Both the position numbers and the translations under genes were made by a program. The notes beneath the pieces were generated by a model, which saw only the letters and a list, made by a program, of their open reading frames with translations, was not told where the DNA came from and ran no database searches. A stretch of DNA of 22,185 nucleotides, from assembly GCA_035516035.1 (NCBI GenBank), contig DATJAS010000056.1:1-22185 (forward strand), read 5' to 3'. The DNA is from Fen-1273 sp035516035 (lineage in GTDB: Bacteria > Bacteroidota > Ignavibacteria > UBA10030 > UBA6906). Position 1 is the first letter of the stretch, and each line of letters begins with the position of its first letter. Shown here piece after piece: positions 15,611 through 22,185 of the stretch.

Positions 15611-16317
15611 GATTGCTCTCCCGGGAAGCGGGCGCTCGCCTTCAGCCAGCCGAGCAGCCCGTCCACGTCGTGAAAGACCAGGTCGGGAGCCGAGCGGAGC
15701 ACGCGCTCCCTGTCGTAGGAATCCCACAGGACGGCGACCGACGTCGCCCCGGCCCCGCGGGAAGCGGTGATGTCTCCCAGGGCGTCGCCGACCATCAGCG
15801 TGTCGGCCGGGGGAATGTCGAACGCCCTGATGAATTTCAGGATCCCCTCCGGGTCGGGCTTGTGACGGACGACGTCGTTCCCGGAGATGATCATGTCGAA
15901 ATATCGCGTGATCCCGAGGGCATCGAGCGTGATCATCGCCGTGCGCCTCCCCTTCCCCGTGAACACCCCGAGCGGCACCCCCTTGTCCTTCAGAAACGCA
16001 AGCACCCCCTCCATCCCCTGGTGCAGCGACGCCATGGCGTGATGGTGTTCCCTGTAGTAGGCGCAGAGTTCGTCCATGACGAGCGGGAGGCGTTCCTGGC
16101 CGACCAGCGGGAGGAGCGCCCCCTCCTCCGGCGGTCCGAAGAGCGCGATGATTTCCTTCGGCTCGTACGTCCTGCCGCAGTGCCTGGACATCACGTGGTT
16201 GAATGTCGCGAATATGAGCTCATTGGTCCTTGTGAGCGTCCCGTCGATGTCGAAGATCACTCCTCCGACGCTCCGGCGGCTCACTGCATCCGGTGTTCCG
16301 TGTGTCTGATTGGTCAT
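15607..16317 (-). CDS. HAD-superfamily phosphatase (phosphoglycolate phosphatase-like)
   Basis: This 236-aa cytoplasmic hydrolase has all four HAD motifs: DIDGT at 23-27 (nucleophile Asp23, acid Asp25), Thr120 in FTGK, Lys153 in HKPDP, and GDALGD at 177-182 with Asp178 and Asp182. A helical C1-type cap lies between motifs I and II (about 35-105), as in phosphoglycolate phosphatase and PPi phosphatase (Gph/PpaX-like) proteins. The substrate is probably a small phosphorylated metabolite; it cannot be named. It is the first gene of the minus-strand cluster. A promoter -7 box ends 6 nt before the ATG and no Shine-Dalgarno is seen, so the transcript may be leaderless. It overlaps the next gene by ATGA. 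Confidence 0.92.
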   Translation of the reverse strand: MTNQTHGTPDAVSRRSVGGVIFDIDGTLTRTNELIFATFNHVMSRHCGRTYEPKEIIALFGPPEEGALLPLVGQERLPLVMDELCAYYREHHHAMASLHQGMEGVLAFLKDKGVPLGVFTGKGRRTAMITLDALGITRYFDMIISGNDVVRHKPDPEGILKFIRAFDIPPADTLMVGDALGDITASRGAGATSVAVLWDSYDRERVLRSAPDLVFHDVDGLLGWLKASARFPGEQS

Positions 16318-16323
16318 AGCTAT

Positions 16324-16355
16324 GTAATATACCCATCAGTGTATCGAATTTCAAC
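16324..16355 (-). promoter_or_regulatory. Promoter of the HAD-led minus-strand cluster
   Basis: GTTG (16355-16352) is followed after 20 nt by TATATTAC (16331-16324) on the minus strand, six of eight positions agreeing with TAnnTTTG. The spacer begins AAATTC as at the permease promoter. The -7 box ends 6 nt before the ATG at 16317, so transcription would begin at or next to the start codon. Confidence 0.55.
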
Positions 16356-16379
16356 GAACGGAGCGTGGGAAGCGTGCAG

Positions 16380-16411
16380 CTTGTAATTTGCGCGCCATTG
16401 TCATACATTGC
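16380..16411 (+). promoter_or_regulatory. Promoter of the rRNA methyltransferase gene
   Basis: CTTG at 16380-16383 and TACATTGC at 16404-16411 are 20 nt apart, as at the other promoters. The -7 box ends 3 nt before the ATG at 16415, which implies a leaderless mRNA or a later true start. It is divergent from the HAD promoter, and the two -33 boxes are only 24 bp apart. Confidence 0.5.
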
Positions 16412-16414
16412 TTC

Positions 16415-17599
16415 ATGCTGCAGCCGCACCTTCCCCGGCAGGTCGTCCTCAGGAACAAGGAGGAGAAGCGCATCACGGCCGGTCACCCCTGGGCTTTCAG
16501 CAACGAGGTCCGCGAGACCCGGGGGAGCCCTGCGCCGGGAGACGTGGTGGAGCTCGTCGCCGCGAGCGGACTTTCGCTCGGCGTCGGCCTGTACAACCCC
16601 CATTCGCTGATCGCAGTCCGGCTCCTCTCCGGGACCGTGGTCGACATCGACCAAGAGTTTTTCCGGCGGCGCATCAGCGCCGCGCGCGATCTCCGCGAGC
16701 GGCTCTATCCCGGCGAAACCGTCTACCGCCTCGTCCACGGCGAGGGGGACTTCCTCCCCGGCCTGGTGATCGACAGGTACAACGACCAGTTCGCCGTCCA
16801 GGCCGTGTCGATCGGTATGGATATGCGGCTCCCCCTCGTCTGCGACGTGCTCCGGGAGCTTTTCCAGCCCTCGTGCATACTGGCGAGAAACGACTCCCCG
16901 CTCCGGGCGCTTGAGAACCTTCCGGCAGGGCGGACTGTTTTGTATGGTGAGCCGTCGCCCACGATGATCGACGAACGGGGAATACGCTATACGGTGGACA
17001 TGAGGGACGGCCAGAAAACCGGGTTCTTCCTGGACCAGAGGGAAAACCGGGGGGTGCTGGAACGGTTCAGCGCCGGGCGCCGCATCCTCGACGCGTTCTG
17101 CAACGACGGGGGGTTTGCCCTGAGTGCAGGGCGGGCCGGGGCGGCCAGCGTCGTGGGAATCGACATCTCGCCCGAGGCGGTCGCGCGGGCCCGGGCGAAC
17201 GCGATACTGAACGGGATCACGGCGGCATGTTTCGAAGAGGCCGACGTCTTCCCCCGCCTGAAGGAGCTGGCGGCGGAGGGGAAGACGTTCGACGTCGTCG
17301 TGCTGGATCCCCCCTCATTCACCCGGAGCCGGAAGAACGTGCAGGCGGCGCGGAAGGGCTACAGGAACCTGCACGCCGCGGCGCTACCGCTGATCCCTGA
17401 GGGAGGCCTCCTCATGACGGCTTCATGCTCGCACCACATCCTCCCCGACGTGTTCCGGGAGATCGTCGACGGCGCCGCGCGAACGGCGGGCCGGCGCCTC
17501 CAGCTCCTGGAGTGGAGGGGCGCCGCCCCCGACCACCCCGTCCTCCCTTCCGTGCCCGAGACGGCGTACCTGAAGATGGGTCTGTTCCGCGTCCTCTGA
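16415..17599 (+). CDS. rlmI: RlmI-type 23S rRNA cytosine methyltransferase
   Basis: This 394-aa SAM-dependent methyltransferase is about the same length as E. coli RlmI, which makes m5C1962 in 23S rRNA. An N-terminal PUA-like domain contains RITAGHPWAFSNEV (19-32). The family segment GQKTGFFLDQREN at 199-211 precedes the Rossmann core: DAFCNDGGFALSAGRAGA (226-243) binds SAM, GIDIS at 248-252 is motif II, LDPPSF at 298-303 is motif IV and SCSHH at 337-341 holds the likely Cys. ATG 16415 is preferred to an upstream TTG at 16388, which lies inside the promoter. The site of modification is inferred from the family; other members of this COG modify other positions. A small outer-membrane protein gene follows after 24 bp. 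Confidence 0.88.
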   Translation: MLQPHLPRQVVLRNKEEKRITAGHPWAFSNEVRETRGSPAPGDVVELVAASGLSLGVGLYNPHSLIAVRLLSGTVVDIDQEFFRRRISAARDLRERLYPGETVYRLVHGEGDFLPGLVIDRYNDQFAVQAVSIGMDMRLPLVCDVLRELFQPSCILARNDSPLRALENLPAGRTVLYGEPSPTMIDERGIRYTVDMRDGQKTGFFLDQRENRGVLERFSAGRRILDAFCNDGGFALSAGRAGAASVVGIDISPEAVARARANAILNGITAACFEEADVFPRLKELAAEGKTFDVVVLDPPSFTRSRKNVQAARKGYRNLHAAALPLIPEGGLLMTASCSHHILPDVFREIVDGAARTAGRRLQLLEWRGAAPDHPVLPSVPETAYLKMGLFRVL

Positions 17600-17623
17600 C
17601 AGTCCGACATTTGCGAGGAGATC

Positions 17624-18373
17624 ATGCGCGCGCGCATTGCTGCAACATCCGTCCTCATGCTGGCAACGCTGGCAGCCACCCCCGCGGGCCTTGCCCAGTC
17701 ACGCTCGTTCCCGGGAGCGCCCGACAGCACGGTCAGGGCGAACGTGTCCGGGTACGACCAGGGAGAGTACCTCAACACGTGGGGGCTCGACATCCTGATA
17801 TCGACGAACGGGTTCGGCCTCGGAGGGTTTTACCGGCGCGAGTTCACACCCGACGTCTTCGGCTTTGTCAGCTTCTCGGTCTCGGAGGCGAAAGACTCCC
17901 GCGAAATCGAACAGTACGACATCTACGGCAACTCGACGGTGCCGGGGAAGCTCAACCGGTTCCTGGTGCTCCCGCTGATGTTCGGCGTCCAGTACCGTCT
18001 CTTCCGGGAGGATATCGTGGACACGTTCCGGCCGTACGTCAACGCAGCGGTCGGGCCGACCATGGTCTACATGTCCCCGTTCGTCGACCTCGTGCCGCAG
18101 GCGGACGGCACCATCGCGGTGAACGACGTGGAGTTCTTCCACAGCCTGGGGCGGGGGACGCCGCACTACACGGCGTCGGCGTACATCGGGTTCGGGGCGA
18201 ACTTCGGCGGGCCGAACTCCGGCGTCTTCGGCATCAATTTCCGGTATTACTTCACGTACCTGCTGGGGAACGGGCTCCCCTCGCTGTACGACACGAATAC
18301 CGGCCTCCTGTCAGGGACGAAGAACGACTTCGGCGGGTTCTTTATTACGCTGAACGTGGGGCTGGGCTATTGA
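17624..18373 (+). CDS. Small outer-membrane beta-barrel protein candidate
   Basis: The 249-aa product has a signal peptide (about 1-25, ending GLAQ) and then alternating hydrophobic and polar segments rich in Gly, Tyr and Phe, for example GFGLGGFYRREF, VLPLMFGVQYRLF and FGINFRYYFTYLL. It ends FFITLNVGLGY, with a terminal aromatic residue as in many outer-membrane barrels. These traits suggest an 8- to 10-strand porin-like or OmpA/OmpW-size barrel; no specific family is recognised. GAGGAG at 17615-17620 lies 3 nt before the ATG. It follows the methyltransferase gene by 24 bp, so it may be co-transcribed, although GACATTTG at 17607-17614 could be part of a separate promoter. Confidence 0.75.
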   Translation: MRARIAATSVLMLATLAATPAGLAQSRSFPGAPDSTVRANVSGYDQGEYLNTWGLDILISTNGFGLGGFYRREFTPDVFGFVSFSVSEAKDSREIEQYDIYGNSTVPGKLNRFLVLPLMFGVQYRLFREDIVDTFRPYVNAAVGPTMVYMSPFVDLVPQADGTIAVNDVEFFHSLGRGTPHYTASAYIGFGANFGGPNSGVFGINFRYYFTYLLGNGLPSLYDTNTGLLSGTKNDFGGFFITLNVGLGY

Positions 18374-18377
18374 TGGC

Positions 18378-18437
18378 GAAAGGCACTGGCACACACTCCG
18401 GAAATCCCCTTCATCCGCAGCAGCACCAGTGCCTTTC
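18378..18437. repeat. 12-bp inverted repeat between converging genes
   Basis: GAAAGGCACTGG at 18378-18389 and its exact complement CCAGTGCCTTTC at 18426-18437 enclose 36 nt. It lies between the beta-barrel gene (plus) and uvrA (minus). A smaller stem, GTGAC/GTCAC at 18483-18496, sits next to the uvrA stop. The position suggests a bidirectional transcription end, but there is no long U-tract, and a protein-binding palindrome is also possible. Nothing else is seen in 18374-18499. Confidence 0.6.
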
Positions 18438-18499
18438 TGTGACACGGCGAGGACAACCTACGAAGCGGCAGGCTGACGGGCGGTGACGCCTGTCACGCA

Positions 18500-21283
18500 T
18501 CAGAGGAGCGGCTTCAGGCACTTCCCGGTGTGCGACCCCCGCAGCGCGGCAATCTCCTCGGGCGTGCCCGTCCCCACCACGCGACCTCCCTCCTCCCCGG
18601 CCTCCGGCCCGAGATCGATCACGTGATCGGCGCACTTGATGACGTCGAGGTTGTGCTCGATGATCACGACTGAATTCCCCGCCTCGATCAGCGCGTTGAA
18701 ACAGCGGAGAAGCCGCGCGATGTCGTCGAAGTGGAGCCCGGTCGTGGGCTCGTCGAACACGAACAGGATGTGCCTGTCAGGCGCCGGCGCCATGAGGTGC
18801 GCGGCAAGCTTGATGCGCTGCGCTTCTCCGCCGGAGAGCGACGTCGCCGCCTGGCCGAGCCGGATGTATCCGAGTCCCACGTCGTCCAGGACTCCCAGCC
18901 GCTGCGCGACCTTCCTCCCCGATGCCTCTCCCCCGAAAAACGCCATCGCTTCGGTGACGGTCATCCCCAGGACTTCATCGATGTTCTTCCCCCTGTAGCG
19001 GACGTCCAGGATCTCCTTCTTGTAGCGCTTCCCCTTGCAGACGTCGCAGGGGAGAAAGAGGTCCGCCAGGAACTGCATCTCCACCCTGACCACCCCGTCC
19101 CCCTCGCACTCGTCGCACCTCCCGCCGGGGACGTTGAACGAGAACATTCCCGGCGCGTACCCGTGGATCTTCGCCGACTGCGTCGCGGCGAACAGGGCCC
19201 TGATCTGGTCGAAGACCTGGATGTACGTCACCGGGTTCGACCTCGGCGTTCTCCCGATGGGAGACTGGTCGACAAGCTCGAGGGCGCTCACCTGCTCCCT
19301 CCCCCCGATCGACCGGCAGGCCCCCTTGAGCGCGGCATCTCCTCCGGGGTTCTTCAGACCCCGGCAGAGGACCTCGTGGACCAGCGTGCTCTTCCCGCTC
19401 CCGCTCACGCCCGTGACGCACACGAGCATGTTGAGGGGAATGCGGACATCGATTCCCTTCAGGTTGTGGAGCGTGGCCCCCTCGATCGTGATCGCCATCC
19501 CGGAGCCTGCGCGGCGGACGCGCGGCAGGGGGATGCGCGAGCGGCCCGCAAGGTAGGCGCCGGTGAGGGAGCGTTCCGCCCTGAGGATCTCCGCGGGCGT
19601 CCCCGCGGCGACCACCTCTCCTCCCTTCTCGCCCGCGCGCGGCCCCATGTCAACGATCATGTCGGAGGCGCGCATCATGTCGGCGTCGTGCTCCACGACA
19701 ATCACCGTGTTGCCTGCGTCCCTCAACGCCTTGAGCAGCGCGATCAGCCGCTCGTTGTCGCGCGGGTGGAGGCCGATGCTCGGCTCATCGAGCACGTAGA
19801 CCGCGCCGACGAGCGACGAACCGAGCGACGTGGCGAGGTTGATCCGCTGCGACTCTCCCCCCGAGAGCGTACTGGAGAGGCGGTCGAGCGTCAGGTAGCC
19901 GATCCCGACGTCGTCGAGGTAGGCGATGCGCTTCTTCAGCTCGTCCATGATCCGGCGGGCGATCGCGGCCTCTTCCGGCGTGAACTCCACATGCTCCAGG
20001 AAGCCCCGCACCCCGGTGATCGTCATGGCCACCACCTCGGCGATCCCCCTGCCGCCGACGCGGACCGCGAGCGCCTCCGGTCGCAGGCGCGCCCCGTGAC
20101 AGGCGGGGCACGTGGTGTACCCCCGGTACCTGCTCAGGAGAACGCGGTAGTAGATCTTGTACCCCTTCCGCTCGATCATCCGGAAGAAGGCATCCAGCCC
20201 TTCGAACTCCGCGTTCCCCTCCCTGATGAGCCGGACCTCCCGCTCGTCGAGCTCCGCAAAAGGGACGTCGAGCCGGAGCGACGCCCCCCGGGCGGCGCGG
20301 ACGAGCGCGCGGAGCCACTCCCTGAATTTCGGCGTCCCCCAGGGCTGTATCGCGCCTTCCCGCAGCGTCTTGCGGGGGTCCGGCACGACGAGATCCATGT
20401 CGATCCCCACGGCCCTGCCGAAGCCCTGGCACTCCGGGCACGCCCCGAAGGGGTTGTTGAACGAAAAGAGGCGCGGGTCGGGCTCCTCGTAGTCGATGTG
20501 GCAATCGGGGCAGGAGAAGTTCTGGTTGAACCGCATCGGGGCCCCGTCCCCCGCCACGACGAGCGAGGCTTTCCCGTTCCCGGAGGCGAACGCGGTCTCG
20601 ACGGAGTCCGCAAGCCGTTCCGTGCGCTCTCCCGGCCTGAAGACGAGCCTGTCGACCAGGACCTGGATTCCTCCCGGGGGCATTTTCTTCGGGCCCGGTG
20701 TCTCGTTCAGGTCGATGACCTCCTCGCCCGTCACCAGGCGGAAGAACCCTTCCCGGCGGATATTCTCGAGCGACTGGGCCAGCGGTTCCCTCCCGTGCGT
20801 CGGAAGGGGGAACGTCACCAGGACGCGCAGCTCGGGGGCGGCGGAGGCGGCCAGTCTCTCGCGAAGCGCCGCCTCCACCGTCCTGACGGAATCCCGCGTA
20901 ACCAGTCTCCCGCAGTTGCGGCAGAACGTCCGCCCCGCCCGCGCGTAGAGGAGACGGAGGTAGTCGTACACCTCCGTGGTCGTTCCGACGGTGGACCGGG
21001 GGTTGCGGGTGTTGGTCTTCTGCTCGATCGCCATCGCCGGCCCGATGCCCTGGATGAGGTCGACGTCCGGCTTGTCCATCCGCTCAAGAAACTGGCGCGC
21101 GTAGGAGGAGAGGCTCTCGACGTACCGACGCTGTCCCTCGGCGTAAATCGTGTCGAAGGCAAGGCTCGATTTCCCCGAGCCGCTGACCCCCGTGATGACG
21201 ATCAGCCGGTTCCTCGGCAGATCGAGGTTGATATTCTTGAGATTGTGCACCCGCGCGCCGCGGATGGAGATTGTGCCGTCCAT
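18500..21283 (-). CDS. uvrA: Excinuclease ABC subunit A
   Basis: UvrA is the damage-sensing ATPase of nucleotide excision repair; it loads UvrB on DNA. The 927-aa length is normal. The first ATPase half has Walker A GVSGSGKSS at 32-40, signature LSGGESQR at 473-480, Walker B with DEPS at 499-502 and His532. The second has Walker A GVSGSGKST at 625-633, LSGGEAQR at 816-823, DEPT at 844-847 and His877. Cys pairs at 121/124, 258/261, 282/285 and 723/726, 746/749 include the family's zinc modules; the pair 392/395 is also present. ATG 21283 lies 30 nt after a Bacteroidota-type -7 box and no Shine-Dalgarno is obvious. It stands alone, with neither uvrB nor uvrC nearby. Confidence 0.98.
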   Translation of the reverse strand: MDGTISIRGARVHNLKNINLDLPRNRLIVITGVSGSGKSSLAFDTIYAEGQRRYVESLSSYARQFLERMDKPDVDLIQGIGPAMAIEQKTNTRNPRSTVGTTTEVYDYLRLLYARAGRTFCRNCGRLVTRDSVRTVEAALRERLAASAAPELRVLVTFPLPTHGREPLAQSLENIRREGFFRLVTGEEVIDLNETPGPKKMPPGGIQVLVDRLVFRPGERTERLADSVETAFASGNGKASLVVAGDGAPMRFNQNFSCPDCHIDYEEPDPRLFSFNNPFGACPECQGFGRAVGIDMDLVVPDPRKTLREGAIQPWGTPKFREWLRALVRAARGASLRLDVPFAELDEREVRLIREGNAEFEGLDAFFRMIERKGYKIYYRVLLSRYRGYTTCPACHGARLRPEALAVRVGGRGIAEVVAMTITGVRGFLEHVEFTPEEAAIARRIMDELKKRIAYLDDVGIGYLTLDRLSSTLSGGESQRINLATSLGSSLVGAVYVLDEPSIGLHPRDNERLIALLKALRDAGNTVIVVEHDADMMRASDMIVDMGPRAGEKGGEVVAAGTPAEILRAERSLTGAYLAGRSRIPLPRVRRAGSGMAITIEGATLHNLKGIDVRIPLNMLVCVTGVSGSGKSTLVHEVLCRGLKNPGGDAALKGACRSIGGREQVSALELVDQSPIGRTPRSNPVTYIQVFDQIRALFAATQSAKIHGYAPGMFSFNVPGGRCDECEGDGVVRVEMQFLADLFLPCDVCKGKRYKKEILDVRYRGKNIDEVLGMTVTEAMAFFGGEASGRKVAQRLGVLDDVGLGYIRLGQAATSLSGGEAQRIKLAAHLMAPAPDRHILFVFDEPTTGLHFDDIARLLRCFNALIEAGNSVVIIEHNLDVIKCADHVIDLGPEAGEEGGRVVGTGTPEEIAALRGSHTGKCLKPLL

Positions 21284-21313
21284 ACACTACGGGAATTGGA
21301 GAAAAGGCGAAAT

Positions 21314-21345
21314 TAAAGCTACGGTTTGAAGGAGGGAATTGCAAA
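21314..21345 (-). promoter_or_regulatory. Promoter of uvrA
   Basis: TTTG (21345-21342) and TAGCTTTA (21321-21314) are 20 nt apart on the minus strand; the -33 box is the exact Bacteroidota consensus and the -7 box differs at one defined position. The spacer begins CAATTCCCTCC, almost the same as at the fourth permease promoter. A heptamer array lies 14 bp upstream of the -33 box. I see no SOS-type operator. Confidence 0.62.
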
Positions 21346-21359
21346 TTGAGGGAGATTGA

Positions 21360-21394
21360 ACTCTGAATGCTGAGCTCTGAGTTCTGAGCTCTGC
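21360..21394. repeat. Heptamer tandem array, locus 3 (five units)
   Basis: Five 7-bp units on the plus strand: ACTCTGA, ATGCTGA, GCTCTGA, GTTCTGA and GCTCTGC. It lies between the uvrA promoter and the terminator of the Ig-like gene, in the same orientation and with the same number of units as loci 1 and 2. It is less palindromic than locus 1. Confidence 0.83.
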
Positions 21395-21397
21395 ATT

Positions 21398-21437
21398 GAA
21401 AAAGCCCCGTCTCTGAGAAGCGAGACGGGGCTTTTTC
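21398..21437. terminator. Strong bidirectional intrinsic terminator
   Basis: A perfect 16-bp stem, 21398-21413 (GAAAAAGCCCCGTCTC) with 21422-21437, encloses an 8-nt loop. The GC-rich core is flanked by A5 on one side and T5 on the other, so it can act in both directions. It begins 15 bp after the stop of the minus-strand Ig-like gene and insulates uvrA from it. Confidence 0.9.
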
Positions 21438-21452
21438 AGGTACGAACGAGGA

Positions 21453-22185
21453 TTAATGCACGACGCCGTTAAGTGTATATGTCGCCTGACCGTTCGGCCC
21501 GTTCACGAAGACCGTGACCGTCACGGCGGTGCCGATCGAGTCAATCAACGCGGAGTTCCCGTCGCTCACCGTCCCGGAGAACGCCGTCGCACCCGGACCG
21601 GGGAAGATGACGTCCTGCAGCGTCAACCCGCCGTTCAGGCCGAACGAGACCAGCACCGGGTTCTGCGGGGCATTGGGATCGGGGGGCGGGGGGATGGCCG
21701 CCACGACGGAGATCGTCGTCCCCGCAGCCAGCGGGTGGCCCAGCTCATCCCAGACGTTAAACGAGAACGGGACGGATGCGCCGTTCTTGATGTTGATGTT
21801 GGTCGGCTGGAAATTCGCGATGATCGCGACGCCGCTCCAGAGCATCAGCGTGCTGTCGAGCACCGTCACCCCTCCCTGCCCGGCGGTCCGTGCCGCCACG
21901 TAGTGGTATCCGTTCCCGAACGCCTGTGCCGCATACGGGGAACCGATCGGGCGCGGATTGCCGCTGATCAGATCCCCCGAGCCCTGTCCGTTCACGTCCG
22001 TGAAGATGGCTGCAGTCACGACGCCGGCCGTGCTGCTGAGGTACACCGCGGTCCCCGGCGCGACCGGGTTCGTCCACTTGTCGCCCACGAGCACGTTGAC
22101 CTTGTTGTGCACGCCGAAAATATCGAGGACGGGGAGGTTGTGGATCGGCGGCGCGAAAGAGAAATGCGTCTGGTCCGGGAAACCC
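21453..22185 (-). CDS. Ig-like (Big-1-like) repeat protein, C-terminal part
   Basis: The reading frame is open to the window edge, so only the last 243 residues are seen; the GTG at 22112 is an internal codon, not a supported start. Two Ig-like units are visible. The first contains VNVLVGDKWTNPVAPGTAV and a TDVNGQGSGDLISG turn, close to the pattern of bacterial Ig-like group 1 (invasin-type) domains. The second begins near INIKNGASVPFSFNVWDELG and repeats the D-x-x-G-x-P-L-A-x-G-T arrangement. Such domains form surface or secreted stalks used in adhesion. The end TYTLNGVVH is the end of a beta strand, and no membrane helix, LPxTG or type IX sorting domain is seen. A strong terminator follows the stop. 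Confidence 0.75.
   Translation of the reverse strand, partial: GFPDQTHFSFAPPIHNLPVLDIFGVHNKVNVLVGDKWTNPVAPGTAVYLSSTAGVVTAAIFTDVNGQGSGDLISGNPRPIGSPYAAQAFGNGYHYVAARTAGQGGVTVLDSTLMLWSGVAIIANFQPTNINIKNGASVPFSFNVWDELGHPLAAGTTISVVAAIPPPPDPNAPQNPVLVSFGLNGGLTLQDVIFPGPGATAFSGTVSDGNSALIDSIGTAVTVTVFVNGPNGQATYTLNGVVH

Noticed and set aside
14609..15727. Longer start for the Gfo/Idh/MocA gene
   Set aside because: Adds 39 arginine-rich residues overlapping the HAD gene; ATG 15610 has a GGGAG site and the ATGA overlap.
16388..16414. TTG start at 16388 for the rRNA methyltransferase
   Set aside because: It lies within the predicted promoter and adds nine residues not expected before the PUA-like domain.
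18731..21316. 861-codon plus-strand open frame opposite uvrA
   Set aside because: Exactly mirrors uvrA, which has all catalytic motifs; composition is a GC-skew artefact.
21284..21452. Riboswitch or small RNA upstream of uvrA
   Set aside because: The only strong structure is the terminator of the neighbouring gene; the rest is promoter and heptamer repeat.

Overview
The window is GC-rich and densely coded, with about 15 genes, short spacers and many 4-8 bp stop/start overlaps. No rRNA, tRNA, CRISPR array, transposase or phage gene was seen. Five intergenic regions carry the same promoter layout, NTTG, then exactly 20 nt, then TAnnTT(T/A/G)n. This matches the Bacteroidota-type -33/-7 promoter (TTTG / TAnnTTTG) rather than the E. 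coli sigma-70 type. With the high GC content, this suggests a high-GC member of the Bacteroidota/Chlorobiota (FCB) group, for example an Ignavibacteria- or Kapabacteria-like lineage. That placement is inference; no taxonomic marker gene is present.

Layout. (1) 98-2975, plus strand: a two-gene operon of a 571-aa Rossmann/SDR-like protein of unknown reaction and a phosphofructokinase with the residues typical of pyrophosphate-dependent enzymes. (2) 2987-16317, minus strand, eleven genes. Read in transcription order they are: HAD phosphatase, Gfo/Idh/MocA oxidoreductase and CCA-adding-type nucleotidyltransferase (4-bp overlaps); then a TolC-like outer-membrane factor, a MacA-like adaptor, one MacB/LolD-type ATPase, four consecutive MacB/FtsX-type permeases, and a secreted Sel1-repeat protein overlapping the last permease by 4 bp. 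(3) 16415-18373, plus strand: an RlmI-type rRNA methyltransferase and a small outer-membrane beta-barrel candidate, diverging from the HAD gene. (4) 18500-21283, minus strand: UvrA. (5) 21453 to the window edge, minus strand: the C-terminal part of an Ig-like (Big-1-like) repeat protein, followed by a strong intrinsic terminator.

How it works together. The central cluster encodes a complete tripartite ABC efflux or export machine (outer-membrane factor, adaptor, ATPase, permease). It has four permease genes for one ATPase gene. Three of the four are clearly recent tandem paralogs; the first is more divergent. The last permease has its own promoter and carries the Sel1-repeat gene with it, so it may form a separately controlled module.

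The most unusual non-coding signal is a family of degenerate heptamer arrays (unit RYNCTGA, five units each) at three intergenic sites, always upstream of a minus-strand gene. One copy forms a near-perfect palindrome next to a second hairpin. One replaces the whole spacer and ribosome-binding region in front of a permease that then starts with TTG. One sits just upstream of the uvrA promoter. I saw no defence system, biosynthetic cluster or other recognisable new machine. The permease-expanded efflux operon and the heptamer arrays are the best candidates for something undescribed.
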